A stretch of 64,000 nt of DNA, from positions 85,433 to 149,432 of the forward strand of contig JABFGI010000008.1 of NCBI GenBank assembly GCA_013112535.1, written 5' to 3'. A program made the translations under genes and the position numbers. Of the stretch, positions 53,814-63,422 are shown piece after piece; the first letter of the stretch is position 1, and every line of letters begins with the position of its first letter. The notes under the pieces are model-generated. The model was not told where the DNA came from. It searched no databases and was given only the letters and a program-made list of their open reading frames with translations. The stretch is from Pseudomonadota bacterium (GTDB lineage Bacteria > Pseudomonadota > Gammaproteobacteria > Eutrophobiales > Eutrophobiaceae).

Positions 53814-55464
53814 TAAAATTACCTGTTTGATAATTTTATTTTTACCAATAACTTTATATGCTGCAGATGCCTTGCAAGGTGATGTAACAAAGCAGCCTCT
53901 CAACGTTACAGCGATTACCATGTTTCTTTTGTTTGTTTCGGCAACACTGGGGATTACTTATTGGGCTGCCAGAAAAACAAAAAGCACCAGGGATTTTTAT
54001 GCTGCTGGCGGGTCTATTACGGGATTTCAGAATGGTCTGGCCATTGCCGGGGACTATATGTCAGCAGCATCATTTCTCGGTATATCAGGATTGGTTTTTG
54101 CCAGTGGGTTTGATGGCTTGATTTATTCCATTGGTTTTCTGGTTGGCTGGCCAATTATATTATTTTTATTGGCGGAACGATTAAGAAATCTGGGTAAATA
54201 TACCTTTGCCGACGCAGTCAGCTATCGTTTAAAACCTATTCCTATCAGAAGTCTTTCTGCTTGCGGTACATTATGTGTCGTCTTGTTATATTTAATTGCA
54301 CAGTTGGTTGGTGCGGGTAAATTAATTCAGGTTTTGTTTGGGCTTGAATATCAGTTTGCTGTTGTCATTGTAGGTATATTAATGATTCTCTATGTTACTT
54401 TTGGCGGCATGCTTGCAACAACATGGGTACAAATTATCAAGGCTATACTTTTGTTGCTAGGTGCAAGTTTTATGGCAATTGCTGTTATGAGTAAAATGGA
54501 TTTTTCTTTCGAAGCGTTGTTTTCAAATGCGGTTGACGTACATGAAAAAGGATTAGCTATTATGGCGCCTGGCGGTCTGGTTTCTGATCCTGTGTCTGCG
54601 ATTTCATTAGGGTTGGCGCTGATGTTCGGGACGGCAGGCTTACCCCATATTTTGATGCGTTTTTTTACCGTTCCAGATGCCAAGGAAGCACGTAAATCTG
54701 TATTTTATGCGACAGGTTTTATTGGCTATTTTTATATTCTGACATTTATTATTGGCTTTGGTGCGATTGTATTACTGGTTAACAATCCTGAATTCCTGGA
54801 TAGTCAAACTGGCGGTATTCTAGGCGGTAATAATATGGCAGCAATCCATCTTGCCAGGGCTGTTGGTGGCGAGGTCTTTCTCGGTTTTATTTCTGCTGTT
54901 GCGTTTGCAACGATACTTGCAGTTGTATCAGGATTAACTCTCTCTGGCGCTTCAGCTATTTCTCATGATCTCTATGCCAGTGTCATCCGTCATGGTGAAG
55001 CAAAAGAGGGCGATGAAGTTCGTGTCTCCAGGATTGCAACTATCACAATTGGTATTATAGCCATCTTTCTTGGAATAATATTTGAAAAGCAGAATGTCGC
55101 TTATATGGTCGGACTTGCTTTTGCCATTGCGGCGAGTGTTAACTTTCCTATTTTATTTTTATCCATGTATTGGCAAAAACTTACAACCCGTGGTGCTTTC
55201 ATTGGTGGAGCGATTGGTCTGGTCACAGCGATTTTATGTATGATTTTCGGACCGACTATCTGGGTTGATATATTAGGAAACGAGCAGGCGTTATTCCCTT
55301 ATAAACATCCCGCGTTATTTTCGGTTAGCGCTGCATTTATATTTATTATATTAATATCAAAACTGGATAAGTCTAAATCAGCAAAGCAGGAAGCTATTGA
55401 TTTTGAAGATCAATACGTTCGTTCGCAAACCGGCCTGGGAGCTGAAGGTGCTGCAAATCATTAG
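53803..55464 (+). CDS. actP: Sodium/solute symporter, ActP-like
   Basis: 553 aa SSS-family symporter with 13-14 helices and an initial signal-like segment (about 1-20, as in ActP). [55 protein letters not shown] and the DLYASVIR stretch are typical of acetate/monocarboxylate permeases. Coupling to DUF485 strengthens the ActP call. The start at 53803 lies inside the end of the DUF485 gene. Confidence 0.9.
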   Translation: MKNSKITCLIILFLPITLYAADALQGDVTKQPLNVTAITMFLLFVSATLGITYWAARKTKSTRDFYAAGGSITGFQNGLAIAGDYMSAASFLGISGLVFASGFDGLIYSIGFLVGWPIILFLLAERLRNLGKYTFADAVSYRLKPIPIRSLSACGTLCVVLLYLIAQLVGAGKLIQVLFGLEYQFAVVIVGILMILYVTFGGMLATTWVQIIKAILLLLGASFMAIAVMSKMDFSFEALFSNAVDVHEKGLAIMAPGGLVSDPVSAISLGLALMFGTAGLPHILMRFFTVPDAKEARKSVFYATGFIGYFYILTFIIGFGAIVLLVNNPEFLDSQTGGILGGNNMAAIHLARAVGGEVFLGFISAVAFATILAVVSGLTLSGASAISHDLYASVIRHGEAKEGDEVRVSRIATITIGIIAIFLGIIFEKQNVAYMVGLAFAIAASVNFPILFLSMYWQKLTTRGAFIGGAIGLVTAILCMIFGPTIWVDILGNEQALFPYKHPALFSVSAAFIFIILISKLDKSKSAKQEAIDFEDQYVRSQTGLGAEGAANH

Positions 55465-55482
55465 CTGATGATGGGGTAACAT

Positions 55483-55899
55483 ATGACTGAGAAAAAAATT
55501 AGAGGGAGTTGCCTGTGTGCTGAAGTAACTTATGAAGTAGAAGGGCCGTTCAAGATTTTTCAATATTGTCATTGTTCACGTTGTCGTAAGTTTACCGGCA
55601 GTGCCCATGCCTCAAATTTATTTGTCCCGCCAGAACGATTCAGGTGGCTATGTGGAGAAGAGTATGTTGGCCGTTATGAACATCCCGATGCAAAATACTT
55701 TGCGACGAACTTTTGTAAGCAATGCGGCTCATCATTACCCTGGGCAGTACAGGGGGGTAAAAATATCGTCGTTACTGCAGGTACTCTGGATGAAGACCCT
55801 GATATCAGACCGATGTGGAATATATTCTGGAAATATAGAGCAGCCTGGCTAGAGGAAACCTGTCATCTAACTAAGTATGATAAATTTCCGGGAAAATGA
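55483..55899 (+). CDS. GFA/CENP-V-family zinc protein
   Basis: 138 aa. Zinc-binding Cys arrangement GSCLCAEV (C-x-C), CHCSRCRKFTG (C-H-C-x-x-C) and CKQCGSSL (C-x-x-C) in a Mss4-like fold, the GFA family. The name glutathione-dependent formaldehyde-activating comes from one disputed member, so no role in formaldehyde oxidation is claimed here. GGGG lies before the ATG. Confidence 0.88.
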   Translation: MTEKKIRGSCLCAEVTYEVEGPFKIFQYCHCSRCRKFTGSAHASNLFVPPERFRWLCGEEYVGRYEHPDAKYFATNFCKQCGSSLPWAVQGGKNIVVTAGTLDEDPDIRPMWNIFWKYRAAWLEETCHLTKYDKFPGK

Positions 55900-55956
55900 G
55901 AAAATTGAATCAGGAACTATTTAAATACTAAGTAAAGAAAATATAATAAAGTCATT

Positions 55957-56382
55957 ATGCGTAACACTTTAATCATTGTCTTAATATTCATCTCTTCATC
56001 AGCCTGTAATATAGATAGTAAGTTCTTTCCAAAAAAAGCTTTTGCTGAAGATGAAAAAATATTGACGTTTATCCAGTATCATGTGTCGGATAAAGAAGGT
56101 GTGGTTGAAGATTATTACTATTTTGGTTTAATTAGCAAAGACTTATATAGAAAAATAAAAACACATGAGGTTAATGAAGGTCTGATCTTTATGGAAAAAG
56201 TAAAGTACTGGAATACAGATGATGTCATAGAGTCTTATGCTGATGAAATATATTCAGATGAGATGGCTTTTAGAATTGAAGATATCGTTCGGCTTGACTT
56301 AGTTAAAGAGGAACCTGTTGATGGGTTTCAATATCCTGAAGAAGAACAGGACGCAGAAGCAGAAGCTCCACAAGAGATTTAA
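55957..56382 (+). CDS. Small lipoprotein of unknown function
   Basis: 141 aa. Lipobox SSSAC with Cys at residue 17; an acidic C-terminus (EEEQDAEAEAPQEI). The middle (ILTFIQYHVSDKEGVVEDYYYFGLISKDLYRKIK) has no recognised motif. It is followed after 3 bp by tag, so the two may be co-transcribed. Confidence 0.68.
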   Translation: MRNTLIIVLIFISSSACNIDSKFFPKKAFAEDEKILTFIQYHVSDKEGVVEDYYYFGLISKDLYRKIKTHEVNEGLIFMEKVKYWNTDDVIESYADEIYSDEMAFRIEDIVRLDLVKEEPVDGFQYPEEEQDAEAEAPQEI

Positions 56383-56385
56383 ATA

Positions 56386-56961
56386 ATGGCAAGTGAAGTG
56401 AAGCGTTGTGTCTGGTGCGAAAGTGAAGACATTTATGTTAAGTACCATGATAAGGAATGGGGTGTACCACTCCATTCTGATCGAAAGTTGTTTGAGTTTT
56501 TAATTCTGGAAGGTGCTCAAGCTGGTCTAAGCTGGATTACAGTATTGAAAAAGCGTAAGACGTATCGGGAAGTTTTTGATCAATTCGACTTTAATAAAGT
56601 AGTCACTTACAAAGAAGCAAAAATAAAATCGTTGTTAAACAACCCCGGTATAATAAGAAACCAGTTAAAGGTTCGTGGGGCAGTAAAGAATGCGAAAGCA
56701 TTTATTAAAGTCCGGGAAGAATTTGGTACGTTTAATAAATACATATGGCAATTTACTGATGGAAAAGTTATACAAAATTCATGGAAATCACTTAAAGAAA
56801 TTCCTGCAGAAACAGAAGTATCACGTTTGATGTCCAGGGATTTAAAGAAACGTGGTTTTACTTTTGTTGGTCCGACTATCTGTTATGCCTTTATGCAAGC
56901 AATCGGTATGGTTAATGATCATGTCGTTGATTGCTATCGCTATAAAGAACTCAAAACATAA
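56386..56961 (+). CDS. tag: DNA-3-methyladenine glycosylase I
   Basis: 191 aa. RCVWCESEDIYVKYHDKEWGVPLHSD at the start, the catalytic-Glu region LEGAQAGLSWITVLKKRKTYREVF, and the C-terminal NDHVVDCYRY. Zinc ligands correspond to C8, H21 and the final His and Cys, as in E. coli Tag. Removes 3-methyladenine from alkylated DNA. Two bases separate it from the next gene. Confidence 0.96.
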   Translation: MASEVKRCVWCESEDIYVKYHDKEWGVPLHSDRKLFEFLILEGAQAGLSWITVLKKRKTYREVFDQFDFNKVVTYKEAKIKSLLNNPGIIRNQLKVRGAVKNAKAFIKVREEFGTFNKYIWQFTDGKVIQNSWKSLKEIPAETEVSRLMSRDLKKRGFTFVGPTICYAFMQAIGMVNDHVVDCYRYKELKT

Positions 56962-56963
56962 AT

Positions 56964-57902
56964 ATGTTTGTCCGTCCCAAGGATTATATCTCAGCCGGTA
57001 ATAAATTGTTTTTCGCTGTTGTGAGTGAATATCAGGAGGATGATCGCGCCTTAACCTGGTTGCGCTATGTTAAAAATGAAAATGGAATGCTAAAACTGAG
57101 TACGGAAGAAGCAGGAAGCTTAATTAGTGAATCATATCCGGAATATAATTTTCATAGTCAATATGCCGATATTAATCTGCATGGGATTCCACTGAACTCG
57201 ATAGATAAGGTATATCGTCCAGATCAAACAGTCGTGCGTTTACTCAAAATGACAGCGTCGGATAACGTACAACAGGATGCGATTAAAATAATCCAATTAC
57301 TGTTATATGCTGGCATTAAGCAAGAAGTCATAGGGATTACCGGTTCATTGATGTTAAATACACATAATGATCAATCTGATATTGATATGGTGATTTACGG
57401 GCGTAAACATTTTTTTGCCGTTAGAAAGTTGATTCAGAATTTTATTAAATCAGGTGAATTAAAAAACCTTGATAAAGCATTTTGGCAAGATGCCTATAAA
57501 CGACGGGATTGCGTGTTAAGTTTTGAAGAGTATCTAAAGCATGAAGCAAGAAAATTTAATAAATGTGTCTGTGGAAAAACAAAAGTCGATATTAGTATGA
57601 TTCCTGAAAATTATGAACGGGTTGAAGAACACGGACCTTATCAAAAAACAGGACAGGAGAGTCTTGTAGGTATTGTTAAAGATGATGCTTATAGTTTTGA
57701 TTTTCCGGCACGTTATTTAATTGAACATGATTCAATCAATGAAGTAGTTTCTTATACTGCGACTTATACAGGCCAGGCACAGACAGGTGAAAAAATAGAA
57801 GCTGCAGGATATGTCGAGCAGGGTAGTGATGGGAAAAAACGTTTATTAGTCGGTAGTAGCCGTGAAGCTGTCGGTGAATATATTCGTGTTATAGATTGTT
57901 AA
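56964..57902 (+). CDS. Archaeal-type nucleotidyltransferase-fold protein (COG1665-like)
   Basis: 312 aa. Central polymerase-beta-type motif GITGSLMLNTHNDQSDIDMVIYG (G-S...D-x-D), an N-terminal part RPKDYISAGNKLFFAVVSEYQEDDRALTWLRYVKNENG, and a C-terminal beta domain SINEVVSYTATYTGQAQTGEKIEAAGYVE. This overall pattern is known from archaeal predicted nucleotidyltransferases. A possible zinc pair (CVCGKTK) is present. It is packed between tag and asnS. Substrate unknown. Confidence 0.78.
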   Translation: MFVRPKDYISAGNKLFFAVVSEYQEDDRALTWLRYVKNENGMLKLSTEEAGSLISESYPEYNFHSQYADINLHGIPLNSIDKVYRPDQTVVRLLKMTASDNVQQDAIKIIQLLLYAGIKQEVIGITGSLMLNTHNDQSDIDMVIYGRKHFFAVRKLIQNFIKSGELKNLDKAFWQDAYKRRDCVLSFEEYLKHEARKFNKCVCGKTKVDISMIPENYERVEEHGPYQKTGQESLVGIVKDDAYSFDFPARYLIEHDSINEVVSYTATYTGQAQTGEKIEAAGYVEQGSDGKKRLLVGSSREAVGEYIRVIDC

Positions 57903-57917
57903 CTAGAGATTTAAATA

Positions 57918-59303
57918 ATGATAGAACGTACAAAAATAATTGAGTTACTAAAATCAGAAAAAGAACAGGAATCGGTTTTATTAAACGGATGGATCAGGAC
58001 ACAAAGAGAAAGTAAAGCCTTTTCATTCATAGAATTAAATGATGGTTCCTGTTTGTCCAATATTCAGGTGATTGTTGATAATGATATTGGTGGCTATGAG
58101 GACATAGTAAAGTTAACGACGGGCGCGGCAATATCGGTCACTGGTAAATTAGTTGCTTCCATGGGTCAAGGGCAGAAGTGGGAAATACAGGCAAGTGCCA
58201 TTGAAATAATGGGTATTGCACCGGATGACTTTCCTTTACAGAAGAAACGTCATACCGATGAATACTTAAGAACGATTGCTCATCTTCGTCCGCGTTCCAA
58301 TAAATACAGCGCAATATTCCGCATGCGTTCAAAACTGTCATTCGCCATACACCAGTTTTTCCAGGAACGTGATTTCCAATGGATACACACACCGATAATT
58401 ACCGGTTCCGATTGTGAAGGAGCCGGTGAAATGTTTAATGTCACGACAATGGATCTAAATAATATTCCCAAGAAAGATGGCAAAGTTGATTACGAACAGT
58501 GCTTCTTCGGTAAAGAAGCAAGTCTTACCGTGTCCGGGCAACTCTCTGTCGAGACGTTCTGTTTAAGTTTAGGCAATGTTTATACTTTCGGTCCAACCTT
58601 CCGCGCCGAGAATTCCAACACCAGCCGCCATATGTCCGAGTTCTGGATGATAGAACCGGAAATGGCATTTGCAGATCTTCAGGATGATATGAAATTGGGA
58701 CAGGAATTTGTTCAATATCTTATTAAATATACTATGGAAGAGTGTGCGGAAGATCTGGAATTATTTGCTAAATTTGTAGACAAGAATTTAATGGCTACGT
58801 TAGATAATATTGTGAGTAATGATTTTGTTCGACTTCCCTATACCGATGCGGTTGATCTGTTGTTAAAGAGTAATCAGAAATTTGAATTTCCAGTGAAGTG
58901 GGGGAGCGATCTACAATCTGAACACGAACGATTTTTAACGGAAAAACATTTCAAGCAACCAGTGATTGTTTATGATTACCCGAAAGATATCAAAGCGTTT
59001 TACATGCGTATGAACGATGATGAAAAAACAGTTGCGGCAATGGATATACTGGTTCCTGCTATCGGTGAAATTATCGGTGGTTCACAACGTGAAGAACGTT
59101 ACGATGTATTAAAGAAACGTATTAATGATATGGGTTTTGATGAAGCTGATTACTGGTGGTATCTGGACACGCGTAAGTATGGCACAGTACCACATGCTGG
59201 TTTTGGTTTAGGTTTTGAACGTTTACTCATGCTGGTTTCCGGTATATCAAACATCAGAGATGTGATTCCATTTCCAAGAACGCCGAAGAACCTTGAGTTT
59301 TAA
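57918..59303 (+). CDS. asnS: Asparagine-tRNA ligase
   Basis: 461 aa class IIb synthetase. An N-terminal OB fold ([25 protein letters not shown]), motif 2 [31 protein letters not shown] and motif 3 [32 protein letters not shown] are all present. AsnRS rather than AspRS is indicated by these motifs. Separate from other aminoacylation genes; 15 bp after the nucleotidyltransferase gene. Confidence 0.97.
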   Translation: MIERTKIIELLKSEKEQESVLLNGWIRTQRESKAFSFIELNDGSCLSNIQVIVDNDIGGYEDIVKLTTGAAISVTGKLVASMGQGQKWEIQASAIEIMGIAPDDFPLQKKRHTDEYLRTIAHLRPRSNKYSAIFRMRSKLSFAIHQFFQERDFQWIHTPIITGSDCEGAGEMFNVTTMDLNNIPKKDGKVDYEQCFFGKEASLTVSGQLSVETFCLSLGNVYTFGPTFRAENSNTSRHMSEFWMIEPEMAFADLQDDMKLGQEFVQYLIKYTMEECAEDLELFAKFVDKNLMATLDNIVSNDFVRLPYTDAVDLLLKSNQKFEFPVKWGSDLQSEHERFLTEKHFKQPVIVYDYPKDIKAFYMRMNDDEKTVAAMDILVPAIGEIIGGSQREERYDVLKKRINDMGFDEADYWWYLDTRKYGTVPHAGFGLGFERLLMLVSGISNIRDVIPFPRTPKNLEF

Positions 59304-59387
59304 TCTGGCAGTTTTTAACGAATCTGTAATGTTTTAATCTTTTATGCAATGTAGCATAAGGGAACTAATCAAATCCCGAGAAAGCTC

Positions 59388-60830
59388 ATGGCAGTAGACG
59401 ACACACAACGACACCAGCTTGACCTTCAGACAACACTGGATGAAGTAATAGGTTTGCTTAATAAGAAGGAAGTCATCAATAATCTTGTTCAGCGTTCAGA
59501 ATCACATCGACACGATCTGGTACAGTCCCTGGTCGAGAAACAGCAACTCACAGCATTAAATCGCAAACTTAAACAATTACACCCGGCTGATATCGCTTTT
59601 GTTCTGGAAGGCCTGCCTATCGATCAACGATTTTTAATCTGGGATCAACTGGATAGTGCAGAACGTGCTGCGGTATTTCTTGAACTGAATGACTCAGTGA
59701 TAAAAAGTCTGCTTGGAAAGATGAGTCAGGAAGAAATTGTTAACGTTGCGTCATACATAGAATCAAATCAACTGGCCGAATTAATAACATACTTGCCCGA
59801 GGACATCGTGCTGGATGTATTAAATGCGATCGACAAGAAGAGTCGTTCTGAAGTTCAATCATCATTATCATTTCCAAAAGACAGCGTTGGTTCTCTTATG
59901 GACTTTGATATGGTCAGTGTGCGTGCTTCATATGATATTGGAAATACACTTGAAACGCTTAGAAAAAACAAGATGTTTCCGGAAAAATCAGACCAACTAT
60001 TTGTTGTTAGTGATTCCGGTTTATTTGAAGGAGTGTTGTCGATTAAGGATCTTATACTAAACGATGCAGATATCTCTGTTGCGGACGTAATGATTAAAGG
60101 TGCGTTTGTCCTACATACAGATGATTCATTAAAAGATGCTGCCAGTGCATTTGAAAGGTACGATTTAATTACGGTACCTGTTATTAATTTACACGGCCAA
60201 TTAGTCGGTAGTTTGAATGTTGATCGTATTGTTGAATACCTTGAAGAACATTCTCAGAAAGAATTATTAAGTCATGTCGGTTTAAGTGAAGAAGAAGATC
60301 TTTATGCGCCAGTCTGGAAGAGTGCGCAAAACCGCTGGATATGGTTAGGATTAAACCTGTGTACAGCCTTTATCGCATCGCGCGTCATCGGTATGTTTGA
60401 AGAGACTATTGCACAACTTGTCGCATTAGCTGCATTACTACCCATCATCGCCAGTATTGGCGGTAACACAGGCAATCAAACAGTGGCATTAATGGTAAGA
60501 GGTCTGGCCATGAACCAAATAACTAAAACCAACTTTAAACGTTTCTTTATGAAAGAAATGTCGATTAGCCTGATTAATGGTTTAGTCTGGGGTTTTGTTG
60601 TTTCCTTATTCGCCTTGATTATCTATGGCAACTTCGATCTGGCATTAGTCATGATGGGATCAATGATCCTGACTTTACTGATTGCCGCATTTTCCGGCGT
60701 AGTCATACCTGTAACATTAGATCGCTTCGGTCGCGATCCGGTCATGGGCAGTAGTGTATTATTAACTGCAGTGATCGATTGTATGGGGTTCTTTGTTTTT
60801 CTGGGAATGGCAGCGATGTATTTAACTTAA
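59388..60830 (+). CDS. mgtE: Magnesium transporter MgtE (second copy)
   Basis: 480 aa. N domain (LHPADIAFVLEGLPIDQRFLIWDQL), two CBS domains (about 150-275), five transmembrane helices with MFEETIAQLVALAALLPIIASIGGNTGNQTVALMVRGLAM and the GSSVLLTAVIDCMGFFVFLG end. The full-length version of the family, more standard than the paralog at 27289-28524. GAGAAAG precedes the ATG. Confidence 0.95.
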   Translation: MAVDDTQRHQLDLQTTLDEVIGLLNKKEVINNLVQRSESHRHDLVQSLVEKQQLTALNRKLKQLHPADIAFVLEGLPIDQRFLIWDQLDSAERAAVFLELNDSVIKSLLGKMSQEEIVNVASYIESNQLAELITYLPEDIVLDVLNAIDKKSRSEVQSSLSFPKDSVGSLMDFDMVSVRASYDIGNTLETLRKNKMFPEKSDQLFVVSDSGLFEGVLSIKDLILNDADISVADVMIKGAFVLHTDDSLKDAASAFERYDLITVPVINLHGQLVGSLNVDRIVEYLEEHSQKELLSHVGLSEEEDLYAPVWKSAQNRWIWLGLNLCTAFIASRVIGMFEETIAQLVALAALLPIIASIGGNTGNQTVALMVRGLAMNQITKTNFKRFFMKEMSISLINGLVWGFVVSLFALIIYGNFDLALVMMGSMILTLLIAAFSGVVIPVTLDRFGRDPVMGSSVLLTAVIDCMGFFVFLGMAAMYLT

Positions 60831-60961
60831 TGAAAAGTAAGTTTATTAAATCATTTTTATTAGTTTTGATGTTATTAATGGCTACTGCCTGCAAGATAGG
60901 AGGTTCAATTGATTACGGTGGTGGCTTCTTAACTGAAGAAGATCAAATCTTATCAAAGTAA
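60830..60961 (+). CDS. Very small lipoprotein overlapping mgtE stop
   Basis: 43 aa. A lipoprotein signal (KSFLLVLMLLMATAC, Cys at residue 21) plus a 22-residue tail KIGGSIDYGGGFLTEEDQILSK. The ATG overlaps the mgtE stop (TAATG), suggesting translational coupling. The 3' end overlaps the convergent symporter gene by 19 bp. Function unknown. Confidence 0.6.
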   Translation: MKSKFIKSFLLVLMLLMATACKIGGSIDYGGGFLTEEDQILSK

Positions 60962-62271
60962 CGTTGCATCTCCACTAATACTTTTTTCGATAAAATTAAA
61001 GTCGATATCAAAGTAGGGAAGATCATTAATGCAAACATCGTGTCTATAATGTTAATAATCGTTCCCTGTGTCCAAATGGCACTCAACGGAATAATAGCTA
61101 AATAAATATAAATAAATTTATTACCCATCTTCTTTCCAAACAAATAACGTGCACATTTTAAACTGTAATAGGAATAGGTGATCATGGTTGATAACGCGAA
61201 TAACGTAAAAACAAAATAAACAATCAAGTTACCAATTCCAGGTAAAGACTGGTTAAACGATTCAGCTGTCATTAATACACCGCTATCTATCGGGTTAATA
61301 CCTGAGCTAAGAATCACCAGAGCAGTACAGGTACAGACAATATGCGTATCGAAAAAAGGTCCGAGCATGGCGACCAGCCCTTCACGTACAGGTTCTTTTG
61401 TTTTCGCTGCACCATGCGCCATTACTTCTGTACCAACACCAGCTTCATTGGAAAATATAGCGCGCTTGATACCGGTAACGAATACTTCCTTAAATACTAA
61501 ACCGGTTGCACCACCATAAACTGCTTCTTTGCCAAAAGCAGAATAAAAAATATCAATAAATATCGCCGGAATAGTATCAAGGTTAATGAAGATAATAATT
61601 AAGCTGCTAATAACATAAGCCAAAAACATAAACGGGACGATACGTGCAGTTACAGTGCCGACTCGTTTAACATCGCCAATAATGACGACGCCAATAAATA
61701 CTAAAGCAATCATGCCAGTATAAAGTGGTGCTATAGAAAGTTCATTCTTTAATAAACCGGCAAGTTGATTAACTTGAAACAGGGGCATGCATCCAATAAT
61801 GCCGGCTGCGGCAAATAATATAGCCAGGGGTTTGAATCTTTTTCCCAAACCGCATTCGATAAAATACATCGGTCCGCCTTGCTCAATACCGTCTTCATCT
61901 TCCTTGCGATAAAGACAGGCAAGTGTGCAGGTAAAAAACTTGATAATCATGCCGAATAAACCGGCAACCCACATCCAGAATATTGCTCCTGCCCCACCCA
62001 TACTTATCGCTATAGCTACGCCAGCAATATTGCCCATACCAATTGTCCCGGACAAGGCTACGGTTAATGCCTGGAAGTGGAATATTTCTCCGGGTGCATC
62101 TTTGCGATCATATTTACCAGAAAGAATGGCAAAGGCATGGAAGAAACCTTTTAGCGGTTTTAAGCCAGAAATAGCAGAAAAATATATTCCTGCTGCCAGA
62201 ATAAAAATGACAAGCGGCAACCCCCAAAGGAGATCAACAACGACAACCCAGAAATGTTCAAATTGATTCAT
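60943..62271 (-). CDS. Sodium:alanine/glycine symporter (AGCS family)
   Basis: 442 aa with 10-11 helices. LSGTIGMGNIAGVAIAISMGGAGAIFWMWVAGLFGM and EQGGPMYFIECGLGKRFKPLAILFAAAGI are AGCS signatures; FSNEAGVGTEVMAHGAAKTKEPVREG is the typical loop. Imports alanine or glycine with Na+; which one is not shown. The glycine/serine link to the serine cycle is speculative. No strong ribosome site. Confidence 0.92.
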   Translation of the reverse strand: MNQFEHFWVVVVDLLWGLPLVIFILAAGIYFSAISGLKPLKGFFHAFAILSGKYDRKDAPGEIFHFQALTVALSGTIGMGNIAGVAIAISMGGAGAIFWMWVAGLFGMIIKFFTCTLACLYRKEDEDGIEQGGPMYFIECGLGKRFKPLAILFAAAGIIGCMPLFQVNQLAGLLKNELSIAPLYTGMIALVFIGVVIIGDVKRVGTVTARIVPFMFLAYVISSLIIIFINLDTIPAIFIDIFYSAFGKEAVYGGATGLVFKEVFVTGIKRAIFSNEAGVGTEVMAHGAAKTKEPVREGLVAMLGPFFDTHIVCTCTALVILSSGINPIDSGVLMTAESFNQSLPGIGNLIVYFVFTLFALSTMITYSYYSLKCARYLFGKKMGNKFIYIYLAIIPLSAIWTQGTIINIIDTMFALMIFPTLISTLILSKKVLVEMQRYFDKI

Positions 62272-62358
62272 GTGTTAGTGATTTATTATTTTGCTAAACA
62301 TTGAACATTAGCTTACCTAACTAGTCAAATCGCATTATCAATTCACTCATTTTCTATC

Positions 62359-63099
62359 ATGACTAAATACAAGTTACTTTTATTACTATTGCTATCTTGT
62401 ACAGGAGTACAAGCGGAAGTTGTTATTTCCAGTCCAGGTACGCGAGTCAGTTTACTTGAACTTTATACTTCCGAAGGCTGCAGTAGTTGTCCACCTGCTG
62501 ACAAATATTTGAGCGAATTAAAATCACATTCCGGATTATGGCGATCAATTGTCCCCGTTGCGTTCCATGTCGATTACTGGAATTACATTAGTTGGGCAGA
62601 TCGTTTCTCTTCGCCGAAATACTCTGCAAGGCAACGACGATATGCACGATCTAAAAACCTGAAGACAGTTTACACGCCCGGGTTTTTATTAAATGGTGAA
62701 GAATGGCGCTCGTTCTTTGGACTAAGAAAGTTACCCGTTGATTCAGATAATGAAGTCGGTAATTTGAAACTTAATATTAATGATATGGAGTTAAAAGCAG
62801 CATTTTCACCAACCAAAAAAATGACAGATAAAACACTGGTACTTAATATTGCTGTTTTAGGCTTTGATATTAAAACAAACGTACGTTCCGGTGAAAACCA
62901 CGGTAAAGAATTAAAACATAATTTTACGGTGTTAGGTTATAAAACCGTACCGTTATATAAAAATGGAACTGCTTATATGGTTATGACCGAATTACCCGAT
63001 ATCGTTGAGACGGCACCAAGAATGGCAATCTCAGCATGGATTAATAAAGAAAATGATATGACACCGATACAGGCAGCAGGTGGGTGGTTAGATGACTAG
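62359..63099 (+). CDS. DUF1223 secreted thioredoxin-like protein
   Basis: 246 aa. Signal peptide (1-19), then VSLLELYTSEGCSSCPPADKYLSEL with CSSC (C41-C44) and VAFHVDYWNYISWADRFSSPKYSARQRRYA, the DUF1223 hallmark. Relatives are periplasmic thioredoxin-fold proteins of unknown redox partner. No clear ribosome site; the ATG follows closely the divergent symporter promoter region. Confidence 0.92.
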   Translation: MTKYKLLLLLLLSCTGVQAEVVISSPGTRVSLLELYTSEGCSSCPPADKYLSELKSHSGLWRSIVPVAFHVDYWNYISWADRFSSPKYSARQRRYARSKNLKTVYTPGFLLNGEEWRSFFGLRKLPVDSDNEVGNLKLNINDMELKAAFSPTKKMTDKTLVLNIAVLGFDIKTNVRSGENHGKELKHNFTVLGYKTVPLYKNGTAYMVMTELPDIVETAPRMAISAWINKENDMTPIQAAGGWLDD

Positions 63100-63118
63100 T
63101 TACATATCTACTATTACC

Positions 63119-63397
63119 TTTTTCGGCCAGAAGCGGACAAAACCTTAAACACTATTGTCCTCAATATTTTTGTTTTTATTAGGCCAGTACTTATTAGCTA
63201 CTAAATTGCCAAATATGATGCTTGCTATTGCAACAACTAATCCTGTTAGCCTAACCATAGTATCGGATTCAAATATAAGAGTTAATAATGCGATAATAAA
63301 TATAAGACCGAAAAACCAAACAACAAGATAAGCAATAACTTTATTCACTTGAATAATCCTTTAAAATATTAAACGTATAATGTCCGCTTTGGGTCGA
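63119..63397. repeat. Imperfect inverted repeat bracketing a small membrane gene
   Basis: TCGGCCAGAAGCGGACA near 63122 and TGTCCGCTTTGGGTCGA at 63381-63397 are inverse copies at 14 of 17 positions, enclosing the gene at 63145-63348. The TGTCCGCTTTGGGTCG phrase is a common gammaproteobacterial intergenic repeat. Confidence 0.5.
63145..63348 (-). CDS. Small two-helix membrane protein
   Basis: 67 aa, two transmembrane helices (about 5-26 and 33-52), basic-acidic tail (NKNIEDNSV). GTG start at 63348 with AAAGGA upstream. No family recognised. Bracketed by an inverted repeat and followed upstream by an IS element. Confidence 0.55.
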   Translation of the reverse strand: MNKVIAYLVVWFFGLIFIIALLTLIFESDTMVRLTGLVVAIASIIFGNLVANKYWPNKNKNIEDNSV

Positions 63398-63422
63398 TCT
63401 TATCATGGTTTATATTTCGGCC

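Noticed and set aside
55483..55899. GFA protein as a formaldehyde-oxidation enzyme of a methylotroph
   Set aside because: The family name rests on a disputed activity, and no flhA/fghA-type partner lies nearby; kept as a zinc protein of unknown role.
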